Shown: positions 49,984 to 59,994, counted from the first letter of the stretch. The stretch: 64,000 nt of DNA from Streptococcus suis (GCF_019856455.1 NZ_CP082205.1:1860001-1924000); one strand, 5' to 3'. Notes: generated from the letters alone by a model not told the origin. Program-made: numbers and translations.

Positions 49984-50976
49984 TTACAAAATATTTTCAA
50001 AACTATCTCGCACTTCCTGTGGCCATACGCTAGATTGAACTTCACCGATATGTTTCTTACGAAGCAAGAACATGGCCAGACGAGATTGACCGATACCGCC
50101 ACCGATTGAAAGCGGAAAGAGACCATTCAAAAGAGCACGATGCCAATCAAATTCCAAACGGTCCTCGTCACCTGTAATAGCAACCTGGCGCTTAAGCGCT
50201 TCTTCATCCACACGAATCCCCATTGAGGACAACTCAAAGGCTGAACCAAGTGCTTCGTTCCAAACCAAGATGTCTCCATTGAGTCCTTTGTAGCCTGCTT
50301 CTGATGGGCTTGTCCAATCATCATAGTCTGGTGCACGTCCATCATGTGGTTTACCATCTGCCAGTTCACCGCCGATACCGATCAGGAAAACTGCACCGTA
50401 TTCTTTGGCAACCACATTCTCACGCTCTTTTGGTGTCAAGTCTGGAAAGTTCTTCACCAAGTCCTCTGTGTGGATAAAGGTAATCTTCTTCGGTAAGACA
50501 GATTCGATATCGTAGCGTGCTTCAACTGCAAGCTCTGTCAATCGAATGGCCTTATAGATTTGTTCGACCGTTTCCTTCAAATAAGCCAAGTTGCGACGAC
50601 CATCAGGGATAACCTTTTCCCAGTCCCACTGATCCACGTATACTGAGTGAATTGGATCCAAGGAATCCTCATCTGGACGCAGAGCCTTCATGTGAACAAA
50701 GAGTCCTTCTCCCTCATTAAAACCGAAACGAGCCAAGGTATGGCGCTTCCACTTAGCAAGTGAGTGAACCACTTCATAGGTCGCATCTGGAATCAGCTTC
50801 ACATTAACAGTAACCGCATTCTCCACACCGGACAAATTATCCTGCATACCATCCCCGACACGACTCAAAATCGGTCCTTGCACTTCTACGATTTCTAGCT
50901 TGTCTTTCAAATACTGAGTGAATGTATTTTTGACGAAAGAAATCTCCTCTTGCTGATGAATGAAGCTTTTCTTCAT
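49984..50976 (-). CDS. asnA: Aspartate--ammonia ligase
   Basis: 330 residues, the class II aaRS-like Asn[25 protein letters not shown] at the start, [29 protein letters not shown] and the end [17 protein letters not shown]. It makes asparagine from aspartate and ammonia. Single gene with its own promoter and terminator; it marks the core-genome side of the defence island. Confidence 0.97.
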   Translation of the reverse strand: MKKSFIHQQEEISFVKNTFTQYLKDKLEIVEVQGPILSRVGDGMQDNLSGVENAVTVNVKLIPDATYEVVHSLAKWKRHTLARFGFNEGEGLFVHMKALRPDEDSLDPIHSVYVDQWDWEKVIPDGRRNLAYLKETVEQIYKAIRLTELAVEARYDIESVLPKKITFIHTEDLVKNFPDLTPKERENVVAKEYGAVFLIGIGGELADGKPHDGRAPDYDDWTSPSEAGYKGLNGDILVWNEALGSAFELSSMGIRVDEEALKRQVAITGDEDRLEFDWHRALLNGLFPLSIGGGIGQSRLAMFLLRKKHIGEVQSSVWPQEVRDSFENIL

Positions 50977-51004
50977 ACCTTACCTCCTTAAATTTATACA
51001 CCTT

Positions 51005-51032
51005 ATTATACTCTTTTTTACCTACTTGTAAA
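51005..51032 (-). promoter_or_regulatory. Promoter of asnA
   Basis: -35 TTTACA (51032-51027), 16-base spacer, -10 TATAAT (51010-51005). Confidence 0.65.
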
Positions 51033-51058
51033 GTCTTTTTATTAAATATTCTGATAAT

Positions 51059-52123
51059 TTAATAGAGGTGTTTCACTTCGGATGTCAGTACTTCTATCAC
51101 GCCCTCTGTCAAGCGTCTAGGACCACGCACCGCCCTGACTCCCAAGTCCATCATGCGCGCTCTCGGCAAAACATTATCGGAAAACTGAGCAAGCAATTCC
51201 ACCTGCATGAGTTTCTTTTCTGTCGGAATATCTGATTCTCCATGATTTTCCAAGTTTGCTTCTAAGACACGACAAACATAACGAATGGCCTGTACCGGCG
51301 CTGTAACATAGATGGCTACGATGTCCCCGGCTTGAATAGTTGATTTTTGTGGCCAATAGACTACCTTATTTTCCGCAAATTCGGTATCGATATCATAGAC
51401 CTTGGGATTGGCTGGAATAACCCAGTAATCAGGCCCTTGCGCCGCCTTGTAGGATTTCGGTCCCACCAAATAACGACTTTTCTCAAGGAGGGCAAACACC
51501 GTCTGGTCCTCTAACGTATCATCCAGCAAGACTGACACCCAAGACTTCTTAGACATGTGATAGGCTGGGAAAATGCCCGACTGACTTAGTAGCTCTGCTA
51601 TTTCCCGAACATCGACCTTGAGATTGACAATCTCCACCTCTTCTTGAGAACCGCTCCCATCCAGCTTGTCCCTCGGAATCTGACTGACCAGGGCATACCA
51701 CTTATTATTGGAGGGATGGCGAAAAGCACCATAGGTCGGCAACTTGGCAAAGGGATAGTCAGGAAGGTCGCCCCACTTCTCCTTGATGAGCTGGGCTATA
51801 CGGTTGCTTTGGTCTTTGGAAAATGGCAGAGCGATACAGCAGGCCTCCTCTACTCGATCCAAAATGGACTGATAAGCCTCACGTACCTGCCCCACAAAAG
51901 CCCCAGCTGGCGCAGTCACCAGATGGGCGGTATAGGCCTCCTCCATCTCACAATCCCAAACATAGGATGACAGCTGACCAGCCTCATCCACCTCCACCAC
52001 CGCCTCAAACTGCCCCTCCATGAAGACCTCACGGTAGATGTAACGATTGTCTGAGAAGATAAAACCGAAAGGGATGAGGGAGGGGAGGTGGATTTTATAA
52101 GAATTAACTGAAGACATAGGCAT
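51059..52123 (-). CDS. MmcQ/YjbR domain protein fused to a C-terminal EVE domain
   Basis: About 354 residues from ATG 52123 (AGAGAG upstream). Residues about 15-210 look like MmcQ/YjbR (FSDNRYIYREVF, FRHPSNNKWYALV, YHMSKKSWVSVLLDD). Residues about 225-350 look like an EVE/PUA-like domain (DYWVIPANPKVYDID, VVYWPQ, AGDIVAIYVT, QVELL). EVE domains read modified bases and often occur beside restriction systems. Here it ends an island containing a cytosine-5 methyltransferase. It may be a sensor of modified DNA, or an ordinary housekeeping YjbR variant; the fusion is what I can see. Confidence 0.75.
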   Translation of the reverse strand: MPMSSVNSYKIHLPSLIPFGFIFSDNRYIYREVFMEGQFEAVVEVDEAGQLSSYVWDCEMEEAYTAHLVTAPAGAFVGQVREAYQSILDRVEEACCIALPFSKDQSNRIAQLIKEKWGDLPDYPFAKLPTYGAFRHPSNNKWYALVSQIPRDKLDGSGSQEEVEIVNLKVDVREIAELLSQSGIFPAYHMSKKSWVSVLLDDTLEDQTVFALLEKSRYLVGPKSYKAAQGPDYWVIPANPKVYDIDTEFAENKVVYWPQKSTIQAGDIVAIYVTAPVQAIRYVCRVLEANLENHGESDIPTEKKLMQVELLAQFSDNVLPRARMMDLGVRAVRGPRRLTEGVIEVLTSEVKHLY

Positions 52124-52159
52124 AGTTCTCTCTTGAAACAAAATCAATAAAATCTAAAA

Positions 52160-52785
52160 TTAAAGTTTATCAACCAAATGATATTCAACAATATCTTTGG
52201 TTTTCCGAATTACTTTTCTAAATTCTAGTTGTTTTAAGGGATTAGAAATAATAGTAAGCTTAGAGGAACTTTCTAAATTTGAAACGACAGAAAGAAAGTA
52301 ATTCGACTTATAAAATTCAGCTTGTTGATACTCTTTTAAAGTTAGTCGAATATCCCCGTGTTTTCCCCTAATTCCCTTTACCTCAGCTAAATAATTATTC
52401 TTTCCTACACTGAGCTGAAAATCATATCCATCACCATACAAACGAGCATCCTCTATAGTACCACTTTGGAAAACGGACTCTTTTTGATAATTGTTCATAA
52501 AGTACAATTCAGCTTCTAGTCCTGTTTCTTGTAATCTTTTGAATTTTGACTTCACTATAGGACTTTCAATTAATGTTATTTCCTTTACATTATGAACTTT
52601 CTGAAGGTACAACTTAACGATGTTGGCATAATTTACAACATCTTCATTTCCAAACAAGCTATCAATTAGTTCTTTTCTAGGGCGATAATCTTCCATTCTT
52701 TGATAAATTCATTATCGAATTTAGCTAGACCATAGCCTAATAGATTTAATAGTTCGTAATATTTGTGACGGTTTCTATTTGACAT
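52160..52785 (-). pseudogene. Internally deleted DUF3883 gene (paralogue of 60007-60765)
   Basis: ATG 52785 starts a peptide (KYYELLNLLGYGLAKFDNEFIKE) that matches the N-terminus of the intact DUF3883 protein. About 50 residues are then missing and the frame changes. The C-terminal 178 residues remain open from 52696 (RKELIDSLFG.., KRLQETGLEAE, GTIEDARLYGDGYDF, EVKGIRGKHGDIRLTLKEY). The DUF3883 core with the Asp and the EVK of a PD-(D/E)xK-like nuclease fold is complete, so a shortened protein could still be made. It lies 4 bases behind the receiver gene. Confidence 0.75.
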
Positions 52786-52789
52786 ATCC

Positions 52790-53731
52790 TTACCCCCACT
52801 TATGCAATGTTTCTTCAAAAAGATTATTATATCTATTTATATTCCCCCTGATTTCATTACACTTAACCGAATCATACGTTATTATTCTGCCATCTTGATT
52901 TTCAATTTTAAATCCATGCACTCCATCAGTTTTTGCATGAGCTAATAAATTCCTTTCCTTTAATATATTTGAACGGTAATTGTCCACAAAGTTGTCGTAT
53001 CTTTCATCATACTTGTCATCATTTGAAGATTTTAACATCTTAAATATTTTATTTACTACCCTAGCAAGTTTGTCTGAATCCATAACATAAGCCCGTTCTT
53101 GTTCTAAAACCGCCTTCAAATACCCCTCAGAAGCACTAGTCGAATTTTGATGAACTTTACTTATTTTATTATAAAAATCTCTCCCTTGTTTTTCTACATA
53201 CCTATCTAAACTATTTTTTTCGTCTTCAGTTGCTAAATCAATATATTTTGAAATAATTAATTTCATCTTTTGATCAAAAACACTGACATTATTCATCAAT
53301 AAACCACGTATACTTAGAACATTTTCTGTTTTTAAAATATTTTTGTCAATAATTTTTTTAGCCTTAGGGATAAATTCGTAATTCTCACGACTACAAACAT
53401 ATGTCCCCTCAATAAACTTTTTAGATAATTGATCCTCAATATCATTTTTCTGAACTGAGCAAAACAATATATCTGACAAAATATTTTGTCTTCTAATGAC
53501 TTCTATAGCTGAAGTTCCTTTTATTGAACCAAGTAAATTTAAATCTATGAAAATGACATCAAAATGCTTCTCATGTAATAACTTGACTAGCTGTTCGGTA
53601 TTCACAGTATCAAATCTTGTAACCTTTAATAAAAAATTCCTATCCTTTACATATCTTTCTAGTTTACGATAAATATTATTATACCAAGTTGTCGTATCCT
53701 CAAACCATAAAATATTTAAATCAATACTCAT
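52790..53731 (-). CDS. Receiver-domain protein with helical C-terminal domain, partner of the double-GHKL protein
   Basis: 313 residues. The N-terminal third is a response-regulator receiver: acidic pair Glu11-Asp12, phosphoacceptor Asp63 in FDVIFIDLNLLG and a Ser in ILFCSVQ. The rest (about 125-313) is mainly helical and ends in KERNLLAHAKTDG, reminiscent of RNase-like/HEPN helical domains with an RxxxxH-like element (R-N-L-L-A-H). There is no DNA-binding output domain. Its start overlaps the GHKL gene by 11 bases, so the two are translationally coupled. The HEPN idea is tentative; the receiver call is firm. Confidence 0.75.
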   Translation of the reverse strand: MSIDLNILWFEDTTTWYNNIYRKLERYVKDRNFLLKVTRFDTVNTEQLVKLLHEKHFDVIFIDLNLLGSIKGTSAIEVIRRQNILSDILFCSVQKNDIEDQLSKKFIEGTYVCSRENYEFIPKAKKIIDKNILKTENVLSIRGLLMNNVSVFDQKMKLIISKYIDLATEDEKNSLDRYVEKQGRDFYNKISKVHQNSTSASEGYLKAVLEQERAYVMDSDKLARVVNKIFKMLKSSNDDKYDERYDNFVDNYRSNILKERNLLAHAKTDGVHGFKIENQDGRIITYDSVKCNEIRGNINRYNNLFEETLHKWG

Positions 53732-55919
53732 TTAAAAAACCCAATTCTAAACAGAATCCCCTCTCATTTTTTTCATGTAATTTTATATAACCTCCATTCT
53801 CTTCCATAACACGCTTAACATGAGATAAGCCGACCCCGGTACTTTCTGTTGTTGTATAGCCTAATTCAAATATTCTATCCGGGGTAATTATGGCGGAAGA
53901 GAGCCCCTCCCCATCATCTTTAAATTCCATAACCGTATAAATTCCATTTGTGTAAAAATCTAAATCTATATTACTTGCACCTGCCTTGAAAGAATTATTT
54001 ACTAGGTTATCAACAACTAGCCCTAGCTCAGCAGTATTAAATTTTATTTTGTTTGTTAAAATCTTTTCAGGCTGGTATTTAAATTTTATTTTACTATATC
54101 GATCTTTGGTAGGCTTAAGTAAATCTTTTATATATTGCTCAATAAACTCTTGTAGTATAAAAGACTGAGTTTGATCAGATAATCGAAAATCTGCTGAGAA
54201 TGCTAAATCATAAATTTTCTTAATTTTCTGAGCAGAAATAGTGATCCCATATATATCCTCATCCACCTCAGCAATAATGTCTGTTGCTTGATACTCATTT
54301 AATATCTGACTAATTGAATTAATTGATAGTTCAATACTATCAGACTCTGTATACATAGCATGTAGAGCTTCCGTCGCATTCTCAAATTTTGGATTTGTCA
54401 ATTTTCTTAAAAATAAAGCCTGCTTACTTGTAATCTTCAATTCTTGTTCTGTAACCAACCGCTTTTCTCGCTCAACTTCTTTTGCGACTTCTGCCTGCCT
54501 CTGCTTTTGTTGAGCCTCAATCTTTTCTCGCTCAGCCGTCTTACGAGCAAGTTCTGCCTCCCTACGTTCTTCTTCTGCAATCTTTTTCGCTTCTTCTTCT
54601 TGTATTCTTTTTTCCTCAAGAGCTTTTTTTTCTTTTCTCCTAATTTCATCAACTTCTTTACGAACAACTGAACCTATATTTGCACGCTCACTAATCAACT
54701 TATTAACAATAGGTTTCAACAAGTCAATTAACAAAGTAATACGTTCATCGTTTCCCGAGAGACCTTCTCGATTAGTTGTCGAAATATCTTCCAATCTATC
54801 ATGATCCAAAACGTCAAATGAAATTTCCCCCTCTATGTAAGCACCAAATGCTTGAGTATTATTTAACAAGGGCATAAAATCTGAAACAGCTAATTTATCA
54901 CGAACATATAATCTCAATTGATTAGCTTTATAAACTTGATTCCTTATAAATCTGTCCTTTGTATCCGTTCCAGTATTTTCAAGAGCTTCAGACATATTGA
55001 TTGTACTATGGATACCAATCCATCCTGTTAGCTCGTAAGTAATTTCTTCTAGCTCTCCATCAATATTCAGAAATTCCTCTTTACCAGTTAAACTAATTCT
55101 TGATATCTCAGAAGGATATATTCTTTTTACCTGACGCAGTTTATTTGACACTTCCTCTAAATCCGCACTTATCTTTACCGAATCATTTAGCAGATCCATA
55201 TTGACCACTGTTTTATCTGTTTGAAAAAAGGCATAAAAATTTTTAAATCCAATGACCTTAGAAACTTTTGAAAACTCTATAGCCTGATTTACATCGGTCC
55301 TATACGCTACTTCAATGTCTGCCCCAAGATTATCCAAAAGATAGTAGTTTGCCAAAGTCATCTTCAAAGACTCTAGTTTCCCTTCAGCAAAACCCGCTAA
55401 ATTGACACCAACAGACTTGATTAGCGTACCGCTCTCAATTTCATCCCAGATTTTTGTATTCTCAATATGTACATCATCGATAGGTACTCGCACTAGTTCA
55501 GGTATGTCACTGTCTAATGCGTCAGTTGAATCTAACATCCATGCACTTGCAATGCCATCTTTCTTTGAGACTATATAATATTTTTTAGAAAGAAATAACG
55601 TTGCTAATTTTCCGATTCCTTTCCTCCCCTTTGTTTTTTCTGATAAATCTTCACTTGATAAACGTTTATTCCGACCAATCAGAGCATATTTTGTAGATAA
55701 ATCATCATAGTCCATTCCACTACCGTTATCAATAATTTCTAAGATAGAATTTTTTTTATCAATAGATTCAATATAGAGATTTACCTTAGTAGCACCTGCA
55801 TCTAGTCCATTTGCAATTAATTCAGATATAGCACTCCATCTATTGGTATACATTTGCTTTCCCAATAAATTTAGTGCATAATATGAAAAATTAAACTGAA
55901 TTTTATCCTTTTCAATCAT
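53721..55919 (-). CDS. Double-GHKL ATPase: MutL/Hsp90-like N-terminus, coiled coil, histidine-kinase-like C-terminus
   Basis: 732 residues. GHKL domain 1: ELIANGLDAGAT (Glu33, Asn37), IIDNGSGM near 64 and TKGRKGIGKLATL near 95, as in MutL/MORC-type ATPases. A middle domain follows, then a strongly charged coiled coil (about 415-500, Glu/Lys/Arg repeats). The C-terminal part is kinase-like: EALHAMYTES with His520 as a possible phosphoacceptor, N box LGLVVDNLVNNSFKAGAS, FKDDGEGLS and the lid TTESTGVGLSHVKRVMEENGG. Prokaryotic MORC-like GHKL proteins are known from restriction neighbourhoods. It follows the methyltransferase by 10 bases and overlaps the receiver gene. Confidence 0.85.
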   Translation of the reverse strand: MIEKDKIQFNFSYYALNLLGKQMYTNRWSAISELIANGLDAGATKVNLYIESIDKKNSILEIIDNGSGMDYDDLSTKYALIGRNKRLSSEDLSEKTKGRKGIGKLATLFLSKKYYIVSKKDGIASAWMLDSTDALDSDIPELVRVPIDDVHIENTKIWDEIESGTLIKSVGVNLAGFAEGKLESLKMTLANYYLLDNLGADIEVAYRTDVNQAIEFSKVSKVIGFKNFYAFFQTDKTVVNMDLLNDSVKISADLEEVSNKLRQVKRIYPSEISRISLTGKEEFLNIDGELEEITYELTGWIGIHSTINMSEALENTGTDTKDRFIRNQVYKANQLRLYVRDKLAVSDFMPLLNNTQAFGAYIEGEISFDVLDHDRLEDISTTNREGLSGNDERITLLIDLLKPIVNKLISERANIGSVVRKEVDEIRRKEKKALEEKRIQEEEAKKIAEEERREAELARKTAEREKIEAQQKQRQAEVAKEVEREKRLVTEQELKITSKQALFLRKLTNPKFENATEALHAMYTESDSIELSINSISQILNEYQATDIIAEVDEDIYGITISAQKIKKIYDLAFSADFRLSDQTQSFILQEFIEQYIKDLLKPTKDRYSKIKFKYQPEKILTNKIKFNTAELGLVVDNLVNNSFKAGASNIDLDFYTNGIYTVMEFKDDGEGLSSAIITPDRIFELGYTTTESTGVGLSHVKRVMEENGGYIKLHEKNERGFCLELGFLNEY

Positions 55920-55929
55920 AACAATTCCT

Positions 55930-57093
55930 TTATAAATTATTCTCTCTAAAAAAATCAGCTATTCTATTTGCTAAATATATACTTAGAATTGGAGGGACTG
56001 CATTTCCAATCTGTGTATTCACTGCTTCAAACCCTCCAATAAAAACATAGTCATCAGGAAAAGATTGAATCCTAGCTCCCTCTCGTGCGGTTAGAGCACG
56101 ATTTTGACTGGGATGAATACATCTCAACGATGATGGGGTTGATAAATTATTAGTGATTGTGGTTGAAGGTCTGTCCCACCACAGTCGTCCATATGTATTA
56201 CTATACCCCGAAGTAAGAAACAATTCTTTGGGTAATTTTCCTTCTTCAACCATACTGTTTATATCATCTTTTCCTTGTCCCTCTTTTAGAGCTTCCATGA
56301 TTTTAATCATTCTATCACCATGTCGTCTACTAGCATGATTTTTTAATTCTATCGTATTTCCTCTCATTAATTGCTGATAAACCGTTACGGGTTCTCCTTG
56401 ATAGCTATTCATAGTCTCATTATTTCCTAAAAGAGGTAAATCACTTATCGCTTCTCTTAATGTTATAGGATGTTCATTAGCTATACTATTTGGGAATCGC
56501 CACTCTACATCTAATTGTAAATCATTTCTCACACCAATAATAAAGACACGTTCTCTATTTTGAGGAACTCCGAAATCTTTAGCATTTAGTACCTGAATAT
56601 GTAGGTTGTAACCATTCGCATCATTAAAGTCAGAAAAATCTTGAAAGCTCTCTTTTACATCTTCCAAAACAGGCTTTTTATCATCATTTTTCATTGTCAA
56701 TAAGCCTAACACATTTTCAAAAACAAACATCTTTGGTTGCAAAAATGATAGCAGTCTTCTATACTCCTTATACATTTTTGCCCTATTATCAAATTGTCTC
56801 TTTCCAACGGTACTAAATGATTGACATGGAGGTCCTCCAATCACCAAGTCAATATCTTTTATATTTACTCCTATATTAGTCAAGTAATCAATATTAAGAT
56901 CCGCTATATCTCCTTCTATCATTGGGATATCAGGATAATTCTGCCTAAATGCTTCAGCTGCATTCTTATCAAATTCGTTGGCAAAATTTATTTTAAAATC
57001 ATCTCTCCTAACAAAAGAATTGTCAACAATTCTTTTTTGAAAACCAAATGTTAGTCCTCCCGCACCGGAGAATAAATCTACAACATTAATCAT
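55930..57093 (-). CDS. DNA (cytosine-5-)-methyltransferase
   Basis: 387 residues, all core motifs in order: I DLFSGAGGLTFGF, IV GGPPCQSFS with the catalytic Cys near 90, VI FENV, VIII QNRERVFIIG, the variable target-recognition region (about 215-310), IX and X (REGARIQSFPDDY..IGNAVPP). It makes 5-methylcytosine; the recognition sequence cannot be predicted. It is the first gene of the second island module, behind an extended -10 promoter. No conventional partner endonuclease is adjacent. Confidence 0.96.
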   Translation of the reverse strand: MINVVDLFSGAGGLTFGFQKRIVDNSFVRRDDFKINFANEFDKNAAEAFRQNYPDIPMIEGDIADLNIDYLTNIGVNIKDIDLVIGGPPCQSFSTVGKRQFDNRAKMYKEYRRLLSFLQPKMFVFENVLGLLTMKNDDKKPVLEDVKESFQDFSDFNDANGYNLHIQVLNAKDFGVPQNRERVFIIGVRNDLQLDVEWRFPNSIANEHPITLREAISDLPLLGNNETMNSYQGEPVTVYQQLMRGNTIELKNHASRRHGDRMIKIMEALKEGQGKDDINSMVEEGKLPKELFLTSGYSNTYGRLWWDRPSTTITNNLSTPSSLRCIHPSQNRALTAREGARIQSFPDDYVFIGGFEAVNTQIGNAVPPILSIYLANRIADFFRENNL

Positions 57094-57166
57094 AAAATAT
57101 CCTTACTTTTACAGTGTAAATAACTTGTTTATTGTCTTATCAAAGCATAAAACAACCCCTATTTTA

Positions 57167-57175
57167 GATTATACC
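57167..57175 (-). promoter_or_regulatory. Extended -10 promoter of island module B
   Basis: TGGTATAAT on the minus strand, five bases after the 57181-57200 hairpin: the identical arrangement stands at 63494-63527. Confidence 0.65.
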
Positions 57176-57180
57176 ACAAA

Positions 57181-57200
57181 ACCCAGCCATTTTAGGCTGG
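57181..57200 (-). terminator. Duplicated valS-type terminator
   Basis: CCCAGCC, loop, GGCTGGG then TTTT, matching the valS terminator at 63508-63527 in stem and flanks. Confidence 0.75.
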
Positions 57201-57220
57201 GCATTTATCATATTCTACCT

Positions 57221-57294
57221 ACTTAACCAGTTTTTTCATTTCTTCAATCCGTCCTACTATCACATCATATTTATTGTCATCAATCTCGAAATTT
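57221..57294 (-). pseudogene. valS: Fragment of a diverged valS 3' end inside the island
   Basis: Directly behind the helicase stop codon the minus strand reads NKYDVIVGRIEEMKKLVK-stop. The intact valS ends [21 protein letters not shown], and 17 bases (GAAATGAAAAAACTGGT) are identical in a row. The fragment is followed by the same terminator and promoter as the real valS end. It has no start and is a duplication scar. Confidence 0.8.
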
Positions 57295-59994
57295 TTATTC
57301 TTCATTAAATTTTTCAAGCAACTCCTCAGCGATAGCTTGACTTTCCAACCTCAGCAAACTAGCTTGGTCATCCGAATGATATGTAAAAGGGGATAAATTG
57401 CCATACCAAACGAGATTACTATCTAAGATAACTGCGGTCGTACCAATCCTTTCTGGTACAAGCTTCACCTTTACATTGTCACTGTTTAACCCCATTAGCC
57501 ACTCACTTAACTTATGATTTTTGGAAACATGAATAACTACTTGTTTTCCTTGTAACTGCCCCAATAGTTCTTGAAACTTACTAGAAGTAAGCGTATGTAA
57601 TTGTAAATATGCTGTTGAGCAAGTGTTCCGCAAATCCTCTCTAAATTTCTCTTCGTAATCCCTACCACTATATAATACTTGGGTTTGCTCCTTTTCTCCA
57701 ACTTGGTATGCCATTTTTCGATAGGCTATCTGACGTTTCTGATACATTCTTTCAAGATAAGGAACGTGTATATCTAGATAATCGACTATTCTCACCTCAG
57801 ATTTACCTCGATAGGGACGGTGAAGCCGCCCTGCATACTGTATGAGGTTATTTTTCCAAGACAAAGGAGCTGCCAAAATTAGTGTATCCAACTTTGGCAT
57901 ATCGAAGCCCTCTCCAATAAATTTTCCTGTTGAAATGAGGACAAATGGACTATTCTCATCTAGCTCACTGATTCTTTTCAGGAGTTCTTTCGTATCTCTT
58001 CTTTTACTCGCTCCACTTAGACAAAAAATATTGGGCATTTCTTTTTCAATAAGTAGTTTTTCCAATAGTTCTATATGTTCCCGTCGATTGACTAAGACAA
58101 GTATATTTCGCTTTTCTTGATATAGTTTGAAAATATCTTGCACAATCAAAGTATTGCGATGTAAATCTTTGGCAAGCCAATCATTAAGGGCTGCAAAGTT
58201 CGTACTATTCGACTGTTCCAAGTCCAATTTCCCAAAAGATGTTAGACGGAGTAGTAACCTCTTTTTAAAATCGTATTGCCCTGATTGAGCAGTATGTAAA
58301 ATTGGACCAATCCTTTGAAAAACAATTGGTTGGTGTCCGTTTTTTCGTTCTGGCGTTGCTGTTAAGCCATATAGATATTGACCAGCAAATTGAGCAACTA
58401 CCCTCTCAAACTGCAAGGCTGTCACATGATGACATTCATCCACAATCATCATATCGTAATCCGACAAAAAGTCGGAAATAGTGTCCAATTGGAAGAGAGA
58501 TTGAATCATAACCACATCCACCAGTTTGCTCCTCCACTTTTTAGAAGCCCCGTATTGTCCGATGTGCCCTATTACTTTTACAAGCCCTGAAGGAGTATAG
58601 CGAACCGCCTCTTTCTCTTCAATCTCTAAAAATTCACCCAACCTTTCCAACCACTGCTCCATCAGTTGACGATTATGAACTAAGATAAGCGTTCGGCATT
58701 TCCTTTGTGCAATCAAGGCGGCCCCCAGAACTGTCTTCCCGAAACCTGTTTCAGCACATAGCAAGCCATTCTCACTAGCTAATAAATCTGCCAAAGCAAT
58801 CTCCTGCTCAAAACGTAAGATCCCTTTGAAAGAAATCTGAATCGGAGATAGAATGTTGCGATTATCCGTAACAGTTACTGTTTCAAATATTTCTTGTAAG
58901 CTTGCAAGTATTCCTCTTGGAAGATGCAATGCTTCATCCGTTTCTTCAAATAAATAGATGCGTTCTGGAGTCTGATAAGTTGGCTGTCTAGTCGCTTGTT
59001 TTAAATAAAATTCAGGATTAGAAAAAGATGCCAGCTTTCTCAATAAATAATTTGTCTTCGAAGAAATAGTCCTCTTCTCAACTCGAATAACGTTTGATAA
59101 GCTACAATCTAATACTGTATCATCTACAGAATCCGAAAACTCCTGTCCTAAGAAATCTAGTATTTTCTTCTGTTCAATTTTCTTAATCTGTTGAAGATAA
59201 CTCCATTGTTCCAAATAGGGCTGAAAATGCCTATCAACAAAAACGGTTCTTCCCTTCTTGAAAGCTTCCCCTTGTAAGGGTAGTGCGATAAGATTGCCAA
59301 ATCCTCCCTTGGGCAGAATATCTTGATTTGGAAACATACGGTCAAATGAAGAAAAGCGAATATCTTTTGACTCCTGCATAGCCAATTCCAGCAATCTTTT
59401 TCCAACATTTCTCGCCTGCTGACAAGCAATTTCTTCCTCGAAGAAAAACCAGAGATGAGCACCATTGCCCGAACGAGAGATTTCGATATGCCCCTCAAAA
59501 CCATGTTGTTCTGCTGTATCTCTTAGAATGGAGACCTCTTCTCTCCAATTATTTTTATCAAAATCAATCGCCAAAAAGGAACACGTGTCTGATAAACTCA
59601 TTGGAAAAATGCCAATACTGATTTCGCCACGTAGGTGAGCCAACAATACCTGTTTGGTCAAGGGTTGACAAGTTCTCTTTTCAACAGGAAGTTTTTTCCA
59701 ACCATAGTTGTAAGAAGGAAAATAGTTGATTTTTCCATTTTCATCAATATAAGACTTCGCATAAACATCTATACGTCCCTTAAATAGGCTGAACAGAATG
59801 GAGAGTTTCTCATCGGTACTTAGTTGATGTTTTTGTTCTTCAAAGTAATCATACAAATGCTTATCACTTATCAGAAACTGCTGATTGTTATCTTGAAATT
59901 GCATTAAATTCAGAATCTTATCGGTAGCATAATAGGGAAAACGAGCAAGATGCTTTGCAACCTTACCCGTTAATTTTTCATAATAATAAGACAT
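57295..59994 (-). CDS. TOTE-type primase fused to SF2 (DEAD/DEAH) helicase
   Basis: 899 residues. The N-terminal half has an archaeo-eukaryotic primase-like domain of the TOTE conflict-system type (about 110-270): GIFPMSLSDTCSFLAIDFD with its acidic pair, then HIEISRSGNGAHLWFFFE and LPKGGFGNLIALPLQG. The C-terminal half is a superfamily 2 helicase: AETGFGKTVLGAALIA (near 415), the DECHH box (near 517), LTATPERK and motif VI QYAGRLHRPYRG. It probably unwinds or primes on foreign DNA as part of defence. It ends against the valS fragment and follows the intact DUF3883 gene by 12 bases. Confidence 0.88.
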   Translation of the reverse strand: MSYYYEKLTGKVAKHLARFPYYATDKILNLMQFQDNNQQFLISDKHLYDYFEEQKHQLSTDEKLSILFSLFKGRIDVYAKSYIDENGKINYFPSYNYGWKKLPVEKRTCQPLTKQVLLAHLRGEISIGIFPMSLSDTCSFLAIDFDKNNWREEVSILRDTAEQHGFEGHIEISRSGNGAHLWFFFEEEIACQQARNVGKRLLELAMQESKDIRFSSFDRMFPNQDILPKGGFGNLIALPLQGEAFKKGRTVFVDRHFQPYLEQWSYLQQIKKIEQKKILDFLGQEFSDSVDDTVLDCSLSNVIRVEKRTISSKTNYLLRKLASFSNPEFYLKQATRQPTYQTPERIYLFEETDEALHLPRGILASLQEIFETVTVTDNRNILSPIQISFKGILRFEQEIALADLLASENGLLCAETGFGKTVLGAALIAQRKCRTLILVHNRQLMEQWLERLGEFLEIEEKEAVRYTPSGLVKVIGHIGQYGASKKWRSKLVDVVMIQSLFQLDTISDFLSDYDMMIVDECHHVTALQFERVVAQFAGQYLYGLTATPERKNGHQPIVFQRIGPILHTAQSGQYDFKKRLLLRLTSFGKLDLEQSNSTNFAALNDWLAKDLHRNTLIVQDIFKLYQEKRNILVLVNRREHIELLEKLLIEKEMPNIFCLSGASKRRDTKELLKRISELDENSPFVLISTGKFIGEGFDMPKLDTLILAAPLSWKNNLIQYAGRLHRPYRGKSEVRIVDYLDIHVPYLERMYQKRQIAYRKMAYQVGEKEQTQVLYSGRDYEEKFREDLRNTCSTAYLQLHTLTSSKFQELLGQLQGKQVVIHVSKNHKLSEWLMGLNSDNVKVKLVPERIGTTAVILDSNLVWYGNLSPFTYHSDDQASLLRLESQAIAEELLEKFNEE

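Noticed and set aside
54444..54671. Phe/Leu-rich frame opposite the GHKL coiled coil
   Set aside because: The antisense of a Glu/Lys-rich coiled coil always reads as Phe/Leu/Ser-rich; not a membrane protein.
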